From positions 143,007-207,006 of the forward strand of contig NW_003314406.1 of assembly GCF_000143415.4 (NCBI RefSeq): 64,000 nt of DNA, in the 5' to 3' direction. The stretch's first letter is position 1. Every line of letters begins with the position of its first letter. The notes under the pieces are model-generated. The model was not told the DNA's origin. It made no database searches and worked only from the letters and a program-made list of their open reading frames with translations. Source of the stretch: Selaginella moellendorffii (lineage: Eukaryota; Streptophyta; Lycopodiopsida; Selaginellales; Selaginellaceae). Positions 11,857 through 24,986 of the stretch are shown here, one piece after another. The translations under genes and the position numbers were made by a program.

Positions 11857-11930
11857 TGTTAGAATCCTATCCCTTACACCCTAAACCAACTGGCTAAAGG
11901 GGTGACTAGTTGTACCCTGCTTAAGCTCTT
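11857..11930. repeat. Copy of a TGTTAG-ended short repeat
   Basis: The sequence from TGTTAGAATCCTATCC through CCAACTGGCTAAAGG matches the 92-bp unit at 22489-22580 (and the inverted copy at 22776-22879). It abuts the decayed Ty3 pol sequence that begins at about 11930, as another copy abuts the related element at 21544-22879. It looks like a terminal unit associated with that Ty3 family. Confidence 0.55.
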
Positions 11931-13190
11931 GGTCCATATTTTATAGCCATATATATTAACAAGGCATTGGGCCCTTTATTCTGAGATAGTACACCTTTCA
12001 ACTAGTTAATATAAAATATTGGATGGATTTTCACCCCAGTTGGCAATCACACCCGATAAACTGACTTACCGATGCATTCCAGCACTTCATATGGACCAGC
12101 ATACCGATAAGAAAGTTTATCACTCTTCCCATTCCATAAAGGCACCAAGGTGTTTTGCCGCTTTCTTGACGGAAAGATCACTCACACAAAGACGAGATCA
12201 CCCACCTTATATTCCCGGAATTGGTGATGCTTATTAGCAAACTTCTCCACTCTATCCTAAGCTGTCTGTAAATTCTGTTTACACACCACTAGCATCTCAT
12301 CAAGTTTTATGGCTAAATCAGTTGCCTCTGAGTCAAGCTTATCTTGAACATCCATACTCAAATGCAATCCCAACTCCACTACTATTCAGGGATGCCTTCC
12401 AACTATGACAAAGTAAGGATTTAGCTTGGTTCCACTGTGTTGGCTATTATTGTAGGCAAATTGCACAAAAAAAAAATATAAATCCCACTATTCTTGCCTT
12501 TGACCAATGTTACAGTGTAATATATCCTCAACCACCTGATTCATATACTTAGGTTGCTAATTTGTTTGAGGATGATCTCCACTCAAAAGTTTCAAAGTCA
12601 TTGCATAGCCTTTGTAAAATTCTTCCAAAATCCACTAGTGAACTTTAAATCTCGATCATTAATGATGTCCTCTGGCAAACTAAAATTAAGAAAACCCTTC
12701 TCCAATTAGACTGCAATCAAGTCTAAAGCAGTGATAATCTTTCGAAGAGCTATTCATCAACCAATCCACTATAACCCATATTTGCTCTTTTTGCCTCTAT
12801 GTTTGTGGCAAACAAGTGATGAAGTCCATAGAGATATTACACAAATGGCTCTAAAGAATAGGTAAAGGTTGTAAAAGTCCCCTTGGCTTCTCCTATGGCA
12901 CCTTTACTCATTGACAAAGCTCATATGATTTATAATACTGAAGGATATTAACTTTCATATTCCTCCAATAAAAATTGTGCTTAATCAACTCAATCATCTT
13001 CTTCCCCCCAAAATAACTGGCCTCTGGACAATCATGATAGTGGAATAAAATTTGGGTAATTAATGCATTCACCCGTGGCAAATATACACAGCCATTGTAG
13101 TAAAGAATCCTATCCACAGGTGCTTCTATCTGGTTGTAAACTCCTGAATTTGGTCTTGAGAGCCCTACTCTCTTGACACCCTACCCCTCA
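11931..13190 (-). pseudogene. Decayed Ty3/gypsy pol (family A), integrase part
   Basis: Minus-strand remnant of the same family as the near-complete copy at 58095-62880. From right to left it keeps the start of the integrase zinc region (ALITQILFHYHDCPEASYFGG, then NFYWRN at about 13117-12940), the core and the C-terminal basic region. Stop codons and frame changes occur throughout. It is useful because it retains the stretch after GGKK that is deleted in the 58-62 kb copy. No LTRs are visible around it apart from the short repeat at its left end. Confidence 0.8.
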
Positions 13191-13920
13191 GGTTGAGCCT
13201 AGCCAATTACTCCTCCACAGAGCCATCCTCCAAGTTCCCATCCTTGTCCAGCATCGACGACTTCATGTACTGCATCTTTGCTTGCTCGTTCCCAATGATT
13301 CATGAAAAGATAACAAGCTTTGGAACTTGCCTTCTCAAATCCATTCAAGTCTGCAGCTGTTCTTGTTGGCTCATAGCTCATCTAGAGCATGATCTTTGTT
13401 CCAGTCCCTGTTGCCACCACAACAATTTTGCATTGGGTGTTTCTGCTGCAAAGAATGTTCTTTGCTTGAATTCTAAAGAAACTCTGGGGAGAAATTTGTT
13501 CCAAGCACCATAATACTTTAGAGACTCCATTTACAAAAAGGCAAGCTTACCAAGTTTTCCTTACAGAATACTAATTGTAATTCTCCTTGTAAGTTATTTT
13601 GCACCTCAGAAAAGCCTGACAGTAAAGTAAGTTGAAAATGATGCTTTTGATGAGCTCTTTACTTACAGCATCAAGGATCTTTATTTACATGTCAAATCCA
13701 ATTGAGGTGTTCTTGAATGACATGGATACTATAAGCCTTAGCAAGTTTTCCCGCACGACAAAATCAGATATGATCACATCAACATAAAAAGTGGAGCTTC
13801 ATACCTGAAGAGTAGCCAATGTTTTGTATATAAGGACATTTTTAAGAGCATGAGAGGAAGTGATTGAATGATCTGAAATAGAATGATTAGAAAAGAATAT
13901 CTTGTAGAATTCTTTAACCT
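13191..13920. other. Unrecognised sequence
   Basis: Overlapping open stretches on both strands (plus 13193-13513, minus 13381-13199) suggest former coding sequence, but I recognise no family. The rest shows nothing definite. Confidence 0.4.
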
Positions 13921-14403
13921 CCACTTGTACTAAGGTCCTGACTCTCCCAAACTAGGCCATCTATCCAAGAGTGGTCATCCTATGACCATACTGAGCACCT
14001 CAAAACATGGGGAACACCATCCCTTAATATTTCTTCTTTAATCCCCACCAAGTCCCTCTTTGTCAATAGTAGTGCTCACCAATACCACCACTAGTTTGGG
14101 TCTGAAGGGCCATCCACTAAGTCCCTCTAACGTTTAGGACTTTCTCACCATGTAACCATACCACTAGTTATTAAGCAAGAGGACCATTCTTTTTTCTTTC
14201 CACAGTTAGGGACTTTGGAATGATATGTCAAAACACTACAACTCAACATAAACATTACAGTTACTCTCCCCACCTTCCTCTACTAGAGTGCCCTAGCTGT
14301 GTGGCTAAAGTGAGGTTTTGATGAGCCACGCAAGGTAAGTAGTATCACTCATATTTGGATTAAGAACATCGACTATTCAATCTCCTAGAGGAGCTAGAGC
14401 CAA
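13921..14403 (-). repeat. Decayed LTR fragment of the large non-coding element family
   Basis: The sequence follows, with many changes, the LTR of the elements at 23847-31660 and 47631-54741 (for example GACTAGGCCATC.., TCCCCACCAAGTCCCTCT, and the end near AGAGGAGCTAGAGCC). It stops just before the hexamer array would begin, where it meets a family-B LTR at about 14404. It is an old copy compared with the nearly identical LTRs further right. Confidence 0.65.
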
Positions 14404-17400
14404 CTTGTCACGAATGTGACTTCAACTATCAAAAGTTACCTATTGATTAATCCTTTTGGATATTCTTTTCTTACTGCCATGACGGCAAGAGGTTGGTATT
14501 GCTAGACTGTTATCAATTCCCACTTGAGCTAGTTGAATAATTAGTCAATGACCATGCACTTAAATCGGATAAACATAAGGTAGAAACCCTATGTGTTTCT
14601 TGCTGAGCATACTTAGCCTAATTTAAGAAACTCTTATTATTGGCTTGCACTTGAGCCCCATAATATTGAGTCTAGTCCTGCAATATTTGCTAAATGATAG
14701 CTTATTGTTTCTACCAAACACCCTTGCTATCATACCCTTTATGTTAGTTTCATTTAAGTCCCACATGCTATTTATAGAAAGTATTTAGATTTGCTCATTT
14801 GGCATATCTACAGAATGTCCTGAACACAATGGTGTTCGTCCTGTGTTTCCATATTGGCATGTTGACTCTACCTTTGTCAATATCATTTAGTTATGTTTAG
14901 TCTGTGGTGTTGGATTTCATTAAGTCTTAGACGTGGTGAATCACTCCTTAATGATGTATTATCTGTAGTTGAGTATTATGAAGAATTAGTCTCAAATATT
15001 GAGTAAAGTATCTTTGACTTTGGTTAGCTTTGTTGCTAGAGAGCTTTGAGTGGTGATTCACTCTTGCTTTTCTTCTAGCTTTGTTTACGTGTTGATGGCA
15101 TTGAAGTGATGTCTTATTATTAACATTATTGTTATTGAGATTTAAGTGGGATGAAATGTCTCTCTGTAGGATTGATATTGAGTTTCATTAGTCTCGATGA
15201 AGATAATGTTGATGATTTGGTTATGGCTTTATGTTATTAGCATTCGTGCATTTGTTAGTTAGCAAATATGTTGGCTTTCAAACAAGTTAAGTAACAAGTG
15301 GAGTTAGTTATGTTCTAGATGAGATTATTTAGTAGGGGTTTAGCTTTGAGGTTTTCCTTGAAAAATGATTTAGTCATAGACTAAACTAACTTTATGAGAG
15401 GAAGAGTTAGTGATTGATATTGAAGATGTTGGTTCCTTGTTAGAATTAACTCGGGGATATATCAATCATTGATGATTCTTCTTAGGCTTGTTATAAAGTG
15501 AGTGACATATTGCTATATAAAATGGATTCATGGAGGATTGATTTGATAATCATTTTTTGAGCATACATTTGTTATGCTTAGCTTTTGAATTGATGCAAAA
15601 TGTTCTTCATTAATTTTGTATTATAAAGTTTGGCTTCTTGATATGTTGAGTAGGATGTTATGGATTATACCATGATTTCTTCTTTGGCATTGAAGTTAGG
15701 TCATATGAGACTCATGATCATTATTATGCAAGACTTGGCTATAAACTTTTTCGAGCTTTTGGTTCCTTGAGTTTTTTGTGTTTATTGTTCCATTTACTAA
15801 GAGTTGTTGGGGAAGGCATTTTTGGCTTATTAGCTTTGATGTTGAAGTTAGTATTTGCATCTGGCAATCATTGATAATGATTGATTGTCATCTAGGATAA
15901 TTGATTACCTTGTCAAAAGTTTTGCTTGATTATTGTCGTGAATGTGACTTCGGGTATCAAAAGTTACCTGTCGGCTAGTCCTTTCAGATATTCTTTCTTT
16001 ACTACCACGATGACAGGAGGTCGGTATTACTAGACCTATTATCAGTTCCCACTTGAGTTAGTTGAGAAACTGGTTAATGATCATACACTTAAATTGGATA
16101 AACATAAGGTAGAAACCCTATATATTTCTTGCTAAGCATACTCAGCTTGGTTTGAGAAACTTGTATCATTGGTTTGCACTTGCTAGTATCAAGAACCCCT
16201 ACGATGAGCTTAGTCCCTTAATATTCGCTAGATGATAGCTTATCGTGTTTGCCAAACACCCTCGCTATCATGCCCTTTGTGTTAGTCTCATTCTGGTCCC
16301 AAATGTTATTTATGGAAAGTGTCTAGATTTGCTCATTTGGCATATCTATAGAATATAGAGATTGTCCTGAACATAATGGTGTTCGTTCTATGTCTAGTTC
16401 ACAATCTAGAGACATTCCATATTTAGTAAGTTTCAAGCTTGTCCTAGAGACTAACTCTTGACACTAAGGGAGGCTTGGGGTGAAAGCCCAAAGCGTGTGT
16501 TCCTTAAGGGGGGGGGGGGGGGGAAGGGTGTGATGTTCAAGGCTTAAACATACTATGAACTTATGTGATGTTGTTGATAGGAGGAAATTGGTTGAGTCTT
16601 GAAAGTTTGTATTCTTAGACTTAGAGTCATTCTTTCTCTAGGATAGAAAATTTTTCATAAGTTTTCTTAGACTTTTCCAATGGTTGATCTGTTGATTACT
16701 TTGCCCAAAAACCATTATGTTTTCGTAAGCTAATACAAACTAGTGAAAGGGTTAGAGTTGACTTCGGTTGACTTAGATATTAGTAAGTAGTTTGTATGAT
16801 GCGACCCGAAAGGGATGCTAACTTTTGGGACTAAAGCAATTAAGTTGGATAGAGTTTGGAGTTGATGTAGAAAAGTGGCCGTTGTGCTTTTCTAAGAAAG
16901 GTGACCCTTGTGCCTTTCTTCTATAGCGTCATGCTTGGTGGCAGGTTGCACCTTGCATTTTGTTATACTCTATAAAAGTAGTGAGCTCTCACTAATCTTG
17001 ACTTGGTCTTGGTGGCCTTTTGCTTTGGCTAAGGATGGTGATGTCTAGTTTAATTGTTTAATGTTGAGATGTTAGTAGCTGTATTATAGCTTTGTCTATA
17101 AGGAGATTGTGTACCGATATGAGTCGATCTCATGGTCTTCACTTTAGTTTCAACTACGTGTTGATCATGCATAGCTAGCCTCTTTAAGGCATGCTTAGAG
17201 CTATTGACTAAATACATTAGTGCACTTATTGTAGTTGAGTTGGATTTGAGTGGTCATTTAGTTTATACTTATTCATGAACCTTTATCTCGTGCCTGAGGT
17301 ATTACGTTCATGTTGGATAAGTATATGACTTGATAGCATGAGTTTAGTGTTTGGGTCTTGTGAAGGCAAGTTGAAGAGCGGTTGTTGGTAGTTCGTCAAA

Positions 17401-20400
17401 GATTGTTGATACTTGTTTTGCTCGATGAAAATTTATTGGTGATAGGCTTGCTTTACCGGATGGTGTTGTGGAGGATCATATTGGACATATTGATTCCTTT
17501 ATTGATATCATTTGGTTGCATTTAGTCCATAGTGTTTCATTTCATGGAGTCTCGGATGTGGTGATTCACTCCTTGATGATGTGTTATCTGAAACTGAGTA
17601 TTGTTGAAGGATTAGTCTCGGATACTGAGTAAAGTATCTTTGACTTTGGTTAGTTTGGTTGCTAAAGAGCTTTGAGTGGTGATTCACTCTTTGCTTTCTA
17701 TTAGCTTTGTTATGGTGTTAATGGCACTGAAGTGATGCTCTATCATTGACATTATTTATGTTGAGTCTTGAATGAAATGAGATGTCTCTCCATGGGATTA
17801 ATATTGAGTTTCATTAGTCTTGATGCAAATAGTGTTGAAAATTGGGCTGTAGCTTTGTGTTATTGACATTTATACATTTGCTAGTTAGCAACTATATAAA
17901 CGTTCAAATGAGCTGAGTAGCAAGTAGAGTTAGTTGTGTTCTAGACGAGATTGTTTAGTAGGGGTTGAGCTTTAAACTTTTCCTTGAAAAGTGATTTAGT
18001 CATAGACTAAATTAACTCTACGAGCGGAAGGGTTAGTGATCGATGTTGGAAGGTTTGAATCCTTATTGGATTTAAATTGGAATATATTGATCATTAATGA
18101 TTCTTCCCATGCTTGTTATGAAGTGAGTTACTTCTTTCTATAGATGGATTCATGAAGGATAGGTTTGATGGTCTATGCTTAGCTTTTGGATTGATGCATA
18201 CATGCTCTTCATTAGCTTTGCATTATGAAGTTTAGCTTATAGATGTGTTGAAGAGGATATTGTGGGTTGTATCATGATTTCTTCTTTAACATTGAAATTA
18301 GTTTATGTAAGACTTGTGATCATTATTAGGCAAGACTCAGACTTCTTTAAGTTTTTGGTTCTTTGAATTTTATGTTTATTGTTTCATTTATTAGGAGTTG
18401 TTGAGGAAGGCATTTTGGCTTATTAGCTTTGATGTTGAAGTTAGTATTTGTATATAGCAATCATTGGTGATGATTGACTATTATTTAGGATAGTTGATTA
18501 TTTTTGTCAAAAGATTTTGCTTGATTGTTATTGATATAGAATGATTTACCATTCTTCAAGATGGTGGATTCTTTCTTTGACGATGATTATACATTTCTCT
18601 TTATTAATGGGATAATTGATAGACTTTCATGATAGTTAGTTATTCTCTTTGATGGCCTATGGTTTTTCGCAATACCACACATTCTTTGTGGTTTGCTTTG
18701 AATTAGTCTTTTGGGTTTGAAATATTGATAGGATGTTGTTGACACTTGCTTGAGCAACTCTAGTTCTTTGGTATTATTGACCAAAATCTATTTAGATTGA
18801 TTAGTGTAATAGTTGGCATAAATGAGTGTTTGTTAGTCTTACCACATTCATTTTGTTCTATTGATTATTACTCGAGCTAGTTGTGATAAATTAGGATGTT
18901 ATTTCTTTCGGGTGATACATTCGTGAGCATTGTCCTTGCTAGTCAATGATACTTTGTGTTTTTTTAGTTGTCTTTTGTAAGTTTTTTCGCATGCTATTTG
19001 CAATCTTTGATAGTTACATTTTATCATTAAGGTTTTTTTATGATACACTGACTATTAAATTTTGTTGGATGGTGAATCCTATGTTTTCCAATTATGATGA
19101 TCTTGGTGGTTTTTATATGCTAATACTGGTTTATCGGATGATAACTTGCTTAAAATACTTTTGTGTTCTAATATAAGATTTATTCACTAATAATGAAGTC
19201 TCTAAGATATCATTGTCTATGACTTTGATATTGTCCATGTATTAATCTTTGAGTTTGGGCCAGTATATGCAGATTGGCTTCGGCACTTCATGTGCATGTT
19301 GAAATCATTAGTCATGGGGTAGCTACTGTCGATTGGTCACATCACCCGCCTCTCTATCGATGTTCCTTATTCTGTTAAAAAAAGGGCATTTCTGTGTAAA
19401 CAACTCTAACTACTTGTTTACAGTAGTCTATCTAAACCTTATCGACAGTTTAGTTTCTTTTCTTAGGAGGGTTGGGGCCTCGTGCTTCTCTCTCTATGTC
19501 CCTACGGGCAAGGGCATATCACACTTTTGTAAACTGGGTGACACCCAGAGCAGCAGGGGTGGCTAACTCTATTGGTTATTTCCTTGTTAGTAACAGCCAG
19601 AAGGTGTCTGAGTTGGTAGTGTATCCGTGTTAGACAAAGAGGTTACCTTAACTCCTTTAAGTTGGTGCATTTCTCACATAGTGTGATCACCGGGAACTTT
19701 TTCTGGAATTGTTTCCTTGGCAGTGGTCTAGACTCGAGTATGCATTGATGAGGACATTGATCTTCCTTAAGGGGGGGAGAGTGTCACAAATGTGACTTCG
19801 GGTATCAAAAGTTACCTATCGGTTAGTCCTTTCGAATATTCTTCCTTACTGCTTTGGGTTTGAGACATTGGTAGGATGTTGCTAATGCTTGTTTAAGCAA
19901 CTTGAGTTCCTTCATATTATTGAACGAGATCTATTTAGATTGGCTAGTGTGATAGTTGGTATGAACGAGTGTTTGTTGGTCTTGCTGCATTCATTCTGTT
20001 TTGTTGATTGTTGTTATAGTTAATTCTGATAGATTTGATGTTATTTTTTTGGGCTGATATATTCACGAGCTTTTACTTGTTAGTCAATGATACTTTATAC
20101 ATCGGTGATTGTGCAGTGATCGAAAACATCGACCAAGGCAAAGAGTTTCACGACACGAGCTAGCCAAAATTTGAGGAGCTCATTCCAGTTGCTAGCGCAC
20201 TTATCAACACAAGAGAGGTTTTCGATCGAAAGTGTGCCAAGGACGTTGTCCTGGACCCCTATGATCATTATTTACGTCCAAAACAGTGAGCTAATGCTGG
20301 CTGTGGATGTCTTCCAAAAATGGTGGTAAGTTCTGTTGCGGTGCTGGAGGCTTGTGGAAGCATACGAGCACTTGTTTGGGGACGAGAAATTTATGCCAAA

Positions 20401-21427
20401 CTCGCAACAGCCCTCAAAAGCTCATCCTTTGAATGGAACAACAGGGTGTTTGCAGCTTTTAGTTGTCTTTTGTAATTTTTTTAGTATACTATCTAAAATT
20501 TTTGATAGTTAAGTTTTATTATTGAGTTTTATTGATGATACACTAGCTATTGAATTTTGTTGGATAGTAAATTCTATGTTTTCCAACTATAGTGATCTTG
20601 GTGGTTCCTATACTTTAATACTGGTTTATCGGATGATAACTTGCTTAAAATATTTTTGTGTTCTAATATAAGATTTATTCACTGATAATGAAGTCTCTAA
20701 GATATCATTGTCTATGACTTTGATATTGTCCATGTATTAATCTTTGAGTTTAGGCTAGTATAGGTAGACTGGCTTCGGCACTTCGTGTGCATGGTGAAAT
20801 CTTTAGTCATGGGGTACCTACTGTCGATTGGTCACACCACCTGCCTCTTTGTCAATATTCTTTATTTCATTAAAAGGGCATGACAGTGTAAACAATTCTA
20901 ACTGCTTATTGATAGTAGTCTATCTAAACCTTACTAATGGGTTTGGCTTCTTTACTTAGGAGGGTGGGTCCTCTAGCTTCTTTTTGTATTTCTCTGCAGG
21001 TAGAGGCGTATCACACTTTTGTAAGCTAGGTGACACTTAGAGTAGTAAAGGTGGCTAACTATGTTGGTCATTTCCTTGTCAGCAACAGCAGGATAGTGTC
21101 TGAGTTGGTAGCTCATCCACGTTAGACAAAGAAGTTATCCTAATTCATTTAAGTTGATGCATTTCTTATATAATGTGAACATCATAAGCTTTTTCTGGAG
21201 TTGTTTCTTTGGTGGTGTTCTAGACTGGAGTATGTATTGACGAGGACATCGATCTTCCTTAATAGGGGGAGAGTGTCACAAATGTGACTTCAGGTATTGA
21301 AAGTTATTTGTTAGCTACTTCTTCCGAATATTCTTTCCTTATTGCTATAGTGCACCTTATCTCTATCCCCTTAAGCCAACTGAAAAATTGGCAATTGCTT
21401 GATGAAAGAGCCCTTAGTGGCTATTTT
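14404..21427 (+). mobile_element. Family-B LTR element complex, non-coding
   Basis: AT-rich DNA built from repeated pieces of a retrotransposon that lacks recognisable protein genes. The LTR start TGTCAC(A/G)AATGTGACTTC and the following ATCAAAAGTTACC recur at about 14407, 15944, 19783 and 21273. The last two follow G-rich, polypurine-like tracts (AAGGGGGGGAGAG and AGGGGGAGAG). Internal DNA is duplicated: about 14880-15940 resembles 17500-18540, and about 18840-19620 resembles 19960-21140. A run of at least 17 G lies at about 16507-16525. I see no gag or pol, so these are non-autonomous remnants arranged in tandem or nested. Exact element ends are not resolved. Confidence 0.65.
20103..20455 (+). 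pseudogene. PPR gene fragment captured in a family-B element
   Basis: A GC-richer block of about 350 bp interrupts sequence that is continuous in the sister copy at about 18945-18965. Its plus-strand translation, across frame changes, gives PPR phrases: INTREVFDRKCAKDVV, then TPMIIIYVQNSELMLAVDVF, then VAVLEACGSIRAL and WGREIYAKLATAL. That is two successive plant PPR motifs. The right edge rejoins TTTAGTTGTCTTTTGTAA of the element. It is a piece of host gene inside a retroelement. Confidence 0.65.
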
Positions 21428-21747
21428 TGTAAAGAACTGACTCTCCGAGGTGTCGAAGGCTAGAGGATCCCTGAAGGCACAACCAAAATGATAAAGAGTT
21501 TATTGAATGAGACCGAGTCTAAGATTGAGTCCGAGACCTACTCTGTTAGGCGCCAGCTTTGACTACGTGGTCAACGTTGGTCAAAGGCAAGGACAGTGGG
21601 ATCTATATCTTCCGTTGGTGCAATTTGCTTACAACAATAGCCAACACAGTGGAACCAAGCTAAGTCCTTACTTTGCGATGTTTGGAAGGCATCCTCGAAC
21701 AGCGGTGGAGTTGGGATTGCATTTGAGTAAGGACGTTCAAGAAAAGC

Positions 21748-21856
21748 NNNNNNNNNNNNNNNNNNNNNNNNNNNNNNNNNNNNNNNNNNNNNNNNNNNNN
21801 NNNNNNNNNNNNNNNNNNNNNNNNNNNNNNNNNNNNNNNNNNNNNNNNNNNNNNNN
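21748..21856. other. Assembly gap (109 N)
   Basis: Unknown bases within the integrase segment of the chimeric family-A element. The reading frame is the same on both sides if the gap size is right. Confidence 0.99.
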
Positions 21857-22488
21857 TCGCCAATTCCGGGAATATAAGGTGGGTGATCTCGTCTTCGTGC
21901 GAGTGATCTTTCCGTCAAGTGAGCGGCGGAACACCTTGGTGCCTTTACGGATAGGGAAGAGTGATAAACTCTCCCATCGATATGCTGGTCCATATGAAGT
22001 GCTGGAGCGCATTGGTAAAGCGGCTTATCGGGTGCGGCTGCCAGCTGGGGTGAAAATTCATCCGGTATTTTATGTCAGCCAGTTGAAAGGTGTACTATCT
22101 CGGAGTGACGGGCCCAATGCCTCCTTGATGTATACGGCTGTGGAAGATGGACCAGGAGCTTGAGCAAGATTCCCCAGAAAGGGTGATCACCGGTACAACT
22201 CGTCCTTGGGACAAGGACTTTGTTGGGGGGGAAGAATTGTTAGGCGCCAGCTTTGACTACGTGGTCAACGTCGGTCAAAGGGAGGCTCAAGGGTATATTA
22301 AGGCATGTTAGGGTAAGGGACTTAACCTACCCTAGGGCTCACAGTGGAGCGGCGGCGCAGTGGAGCTTTTGAGGTAGCTCGGGGGTGGTTGGGTGGTGAG
22401 GAACCTCAAGAGGTGGCGTAGTATAGTCTAGGGCAACAAGATCTTTGTCTTTTTGCGCCGGATCATAACATTAATGTTATGATACCAT

Positions 22489-22580
22489 TGTTAGGATCCT
22501 ATCCCTTACACCCTAAGCCAACTGGCTAAAGGGGTGATCACTTGATTGCAGGGCCCTTTCCTTATCCTATTATCCTAACA
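22489..22580. repeat. 92-bp unit with TGTTAGG...CCTAACA ends
   Basis: It is followed directly by ATGGTATCGGAGCCC, which resembles a tRNA-iMet primer-binding site, so it looks like an LTR of a very small retroelement. A reverse-complement copy with a 12-bp insertion near its start lies at 22776-22879. An inverted pair is not the direct-repeat arrangement of a normal LTR element. Confidence 0.55.
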
Positions 22581-23846
22581 ATGGTATCGGAGCCCAGTTC
22601 GATTCTCGTGGCTAACGAATGGGGCAAGAATATTCTGAAGGAATATTCAACATGGTGGATCTAGAGGGAGAACCAAGGTTTGGTAGACCCTAAGAGAAGG
22701 ACCATAGTGACTGGAGGATGGCCTAAGTATGATCGCGGACGAGCATTCCCTGACGAGGGGGACGAGGGGGAGGATTGTTAGGCACCAGGTCAGGATAATA
22801 GGATAAGGAAAGGGCCCTGCAATCAAGTGATCACCCCTTTAGCCAGTTGGCTTAGGGTGTAAGGGATAGGATCCTAACATACTCGAAGACCGAGTTTGAG
22901 ACCGAGTTCGAGATCGAGTCCGAGACCGACTCTGAGACCGAGTTCAAGACCGAGTTCGAGACCAAGTTCAACATCAAGTCCAAGATCTGATATCGGGTCC
23001 GAGACTGAGTCTGAGATCAAGTTCAAGACTGAGTCTGAAGTCGAGCCCAAAGTCGAGTCCGAGATTGAGTCTGAGACCGAGCCCGAAGTCGAGTTCGAGA
23101 CAGAATCTGAATACTAATACAGGTTGTGGGGTGAAAGCCCAAAGTGTGTGTCTTTCAGGGGGGGGGGGAGAGCACTATAGGGGGTTCCAAAAGTATAGTA
23201 GGGATAGTGAGGTCCAGGAATCAGCCTTGAAGGAACTCTTCAGTGGTGCTTCCAAATTGATTTGAGGTTGAGATTGGGGCCAAGGGGCCTTGGATGGGAG
23301 TGAACATGGACTTGGGTGGTGCCAAAGGGGCCACCCAAGGAAGTGCTCAAGAGTAGCTTCCACTCTCGGAAAGGAAACCAACTGCAATGCTCTTGGCTTA
23401 TATGGAGTGGTGCCCCACTTGAGTACCTTGTGGATCATTGGTCTTTGCCTTTCCTAGAGGCTTGGGCCTTCCCTTTGGGATGGAAGTTGGGGGGGTAGAG
23501 GTACCCATACTGGGCCGTTAGGCCACGGTGTTTCACCTTGGCGTCTCAAAGCAAGTGTTGCACCCAAGGCTTAGGATTTAGAGGGTCCCATGATCAAATC
23601 TTATTGTACCAAGGGATGGTAGGAACCTAGAGGCTTGGTGTGCTTGGTTGTTTGCGCTTGCGAGGAGTGTAGCCAAACCTTAGTCCAATTTAACCCGGGG
23701 ATGGGGATTGGGAGAGTTTTGGGAATTCGTGGATGGATGGCTAACACTTTGTTGCTTGTGCAGTGAGTAGTTGAAATCAAGTAGGACCAAGTAGGAGCTA
23801 GTACAATAGGCAGGAATCTTGGTGAGGGAACTTAGCTAAAGCCAAG

Positions 23847-24954
23847 TGTAAGCGACTAAATTTTCCATTCTACTTTAGTCACTTAACCACACCTCTGACC
23901 ACTTGGAGGAGTCTCATTCACAACCTCCATAAGTCCAATCCAGGACTTGGGACTTGCTAGCCCCGAGAATGGCATCCATGCCACTCAACATTTGCACTTG
24001 GTCCAAGTGCTCCACGTGTCCGATCCCATGACCAACACTCAAAGGTACCACCGACATAGCAGCCCGTTACGCTAAGGCCATGCCCAATCACCTTTGCCAC
24101 ACTGGTAGTCCAATACCACTTGCATCACCGTCTTGGCTCTCCAAGACTAGGCAAACCATCCGTGAGTGGTCATCTCAGATCCACTCCTTAGCATCCTTAG
24201 GATGCCCACCGACAAGGGGAATAACCTTCCCCAATATCCCTCTGTCAGTCCCCACTAAGTCCCTTTCTGCCCCTGGCCGTGTTTGCCAACACTGCCACTG
24301 GATCGAGACCCACAGGCCCGACCACTAAGTCCCACGGTCCTCTGGGACTTCCTCACCACACGACTGTGTCCTTGGTCACTACCCCAGAGGACTGCTCCTC
24401 TTCCTTTCCACAGTCTGGGCCTTTGGGACAACATTTCGGAACACCGTGGCCTTACGCGAGCCACCTGGGTACTCTCCTCGCCTTCTGCCCTTGGGTGCTC
24501 TAGCCATGGGCTTAGAGCGGGTTCCGTTGAGCCACACCAGGTATCCAAGTAGGTAGTGCCACCCACACTTGGACTGGGAGCATCGGCCAGTCGATCTCCC
24601 GGGGGAACTAGAGCCGGCTCTTGAACACTTCACCAAGCTACCCCGCTTGTCGGTCTGTGTTCACTCTAGTCTTGGACTTCCCAGTGGGCAGCTCATCACC
24701 CAACACTGGGTCCGGCCTTCCTGGGCCAAACTGGCCTTTCCTGGCCAAACTGGCTCCACTGCAGTCCTCCCCCTACTATACTTTTGGAGCAAACCAAACC
24801 CCCCAGGGTCTGGGAGACGAACGCTTTGGGCTTTCACCCTCTCAGGCTCCGGACTCGGACTCGGACTCGGACTCGGACTCGGACTCGGATTCGGACTCGA
24901 ACTCGGGCTCGGGCTCGGTCTCGGCCTCGGCCTCGGTCTCGGTCTCGGTCCCGA

Positions 24955-24986
<32 letters not shown>

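Larger units (their letters stand above)
21544..22879 (+). mobile_element. Chimeric family-A Ty3 element with target duplication TACTC
   Basis: The element begins TGTTAGGCGCC and ends CCTAACA. TACTC is repeated at 21539-21543 and 22880-22884. The first ~42 bp are LTR sequence joined directly to integrase coding sequence (21585-22160) at GGTCAAAGG, which both partners share. A full 233-bp LTR follows (22238-22470), then about 400 bp that are not family A, bounded by inverted 92- and 104-bp units (22489-22580 and 22776-22879). The integrase frame stays open across the 109 unknown bases (21748-21856). It is a recombined, partial retroelement, not an autonomous one. Confidence 0.7.

Noticed and set aside
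16507-16525. Poly-G tract as a regulatory or G-quadruplex element
   Set aside because: Equivalent G runs occur after the same LTR block in several copies and vary in length; best seen as a slippage-prone part of the LTR.
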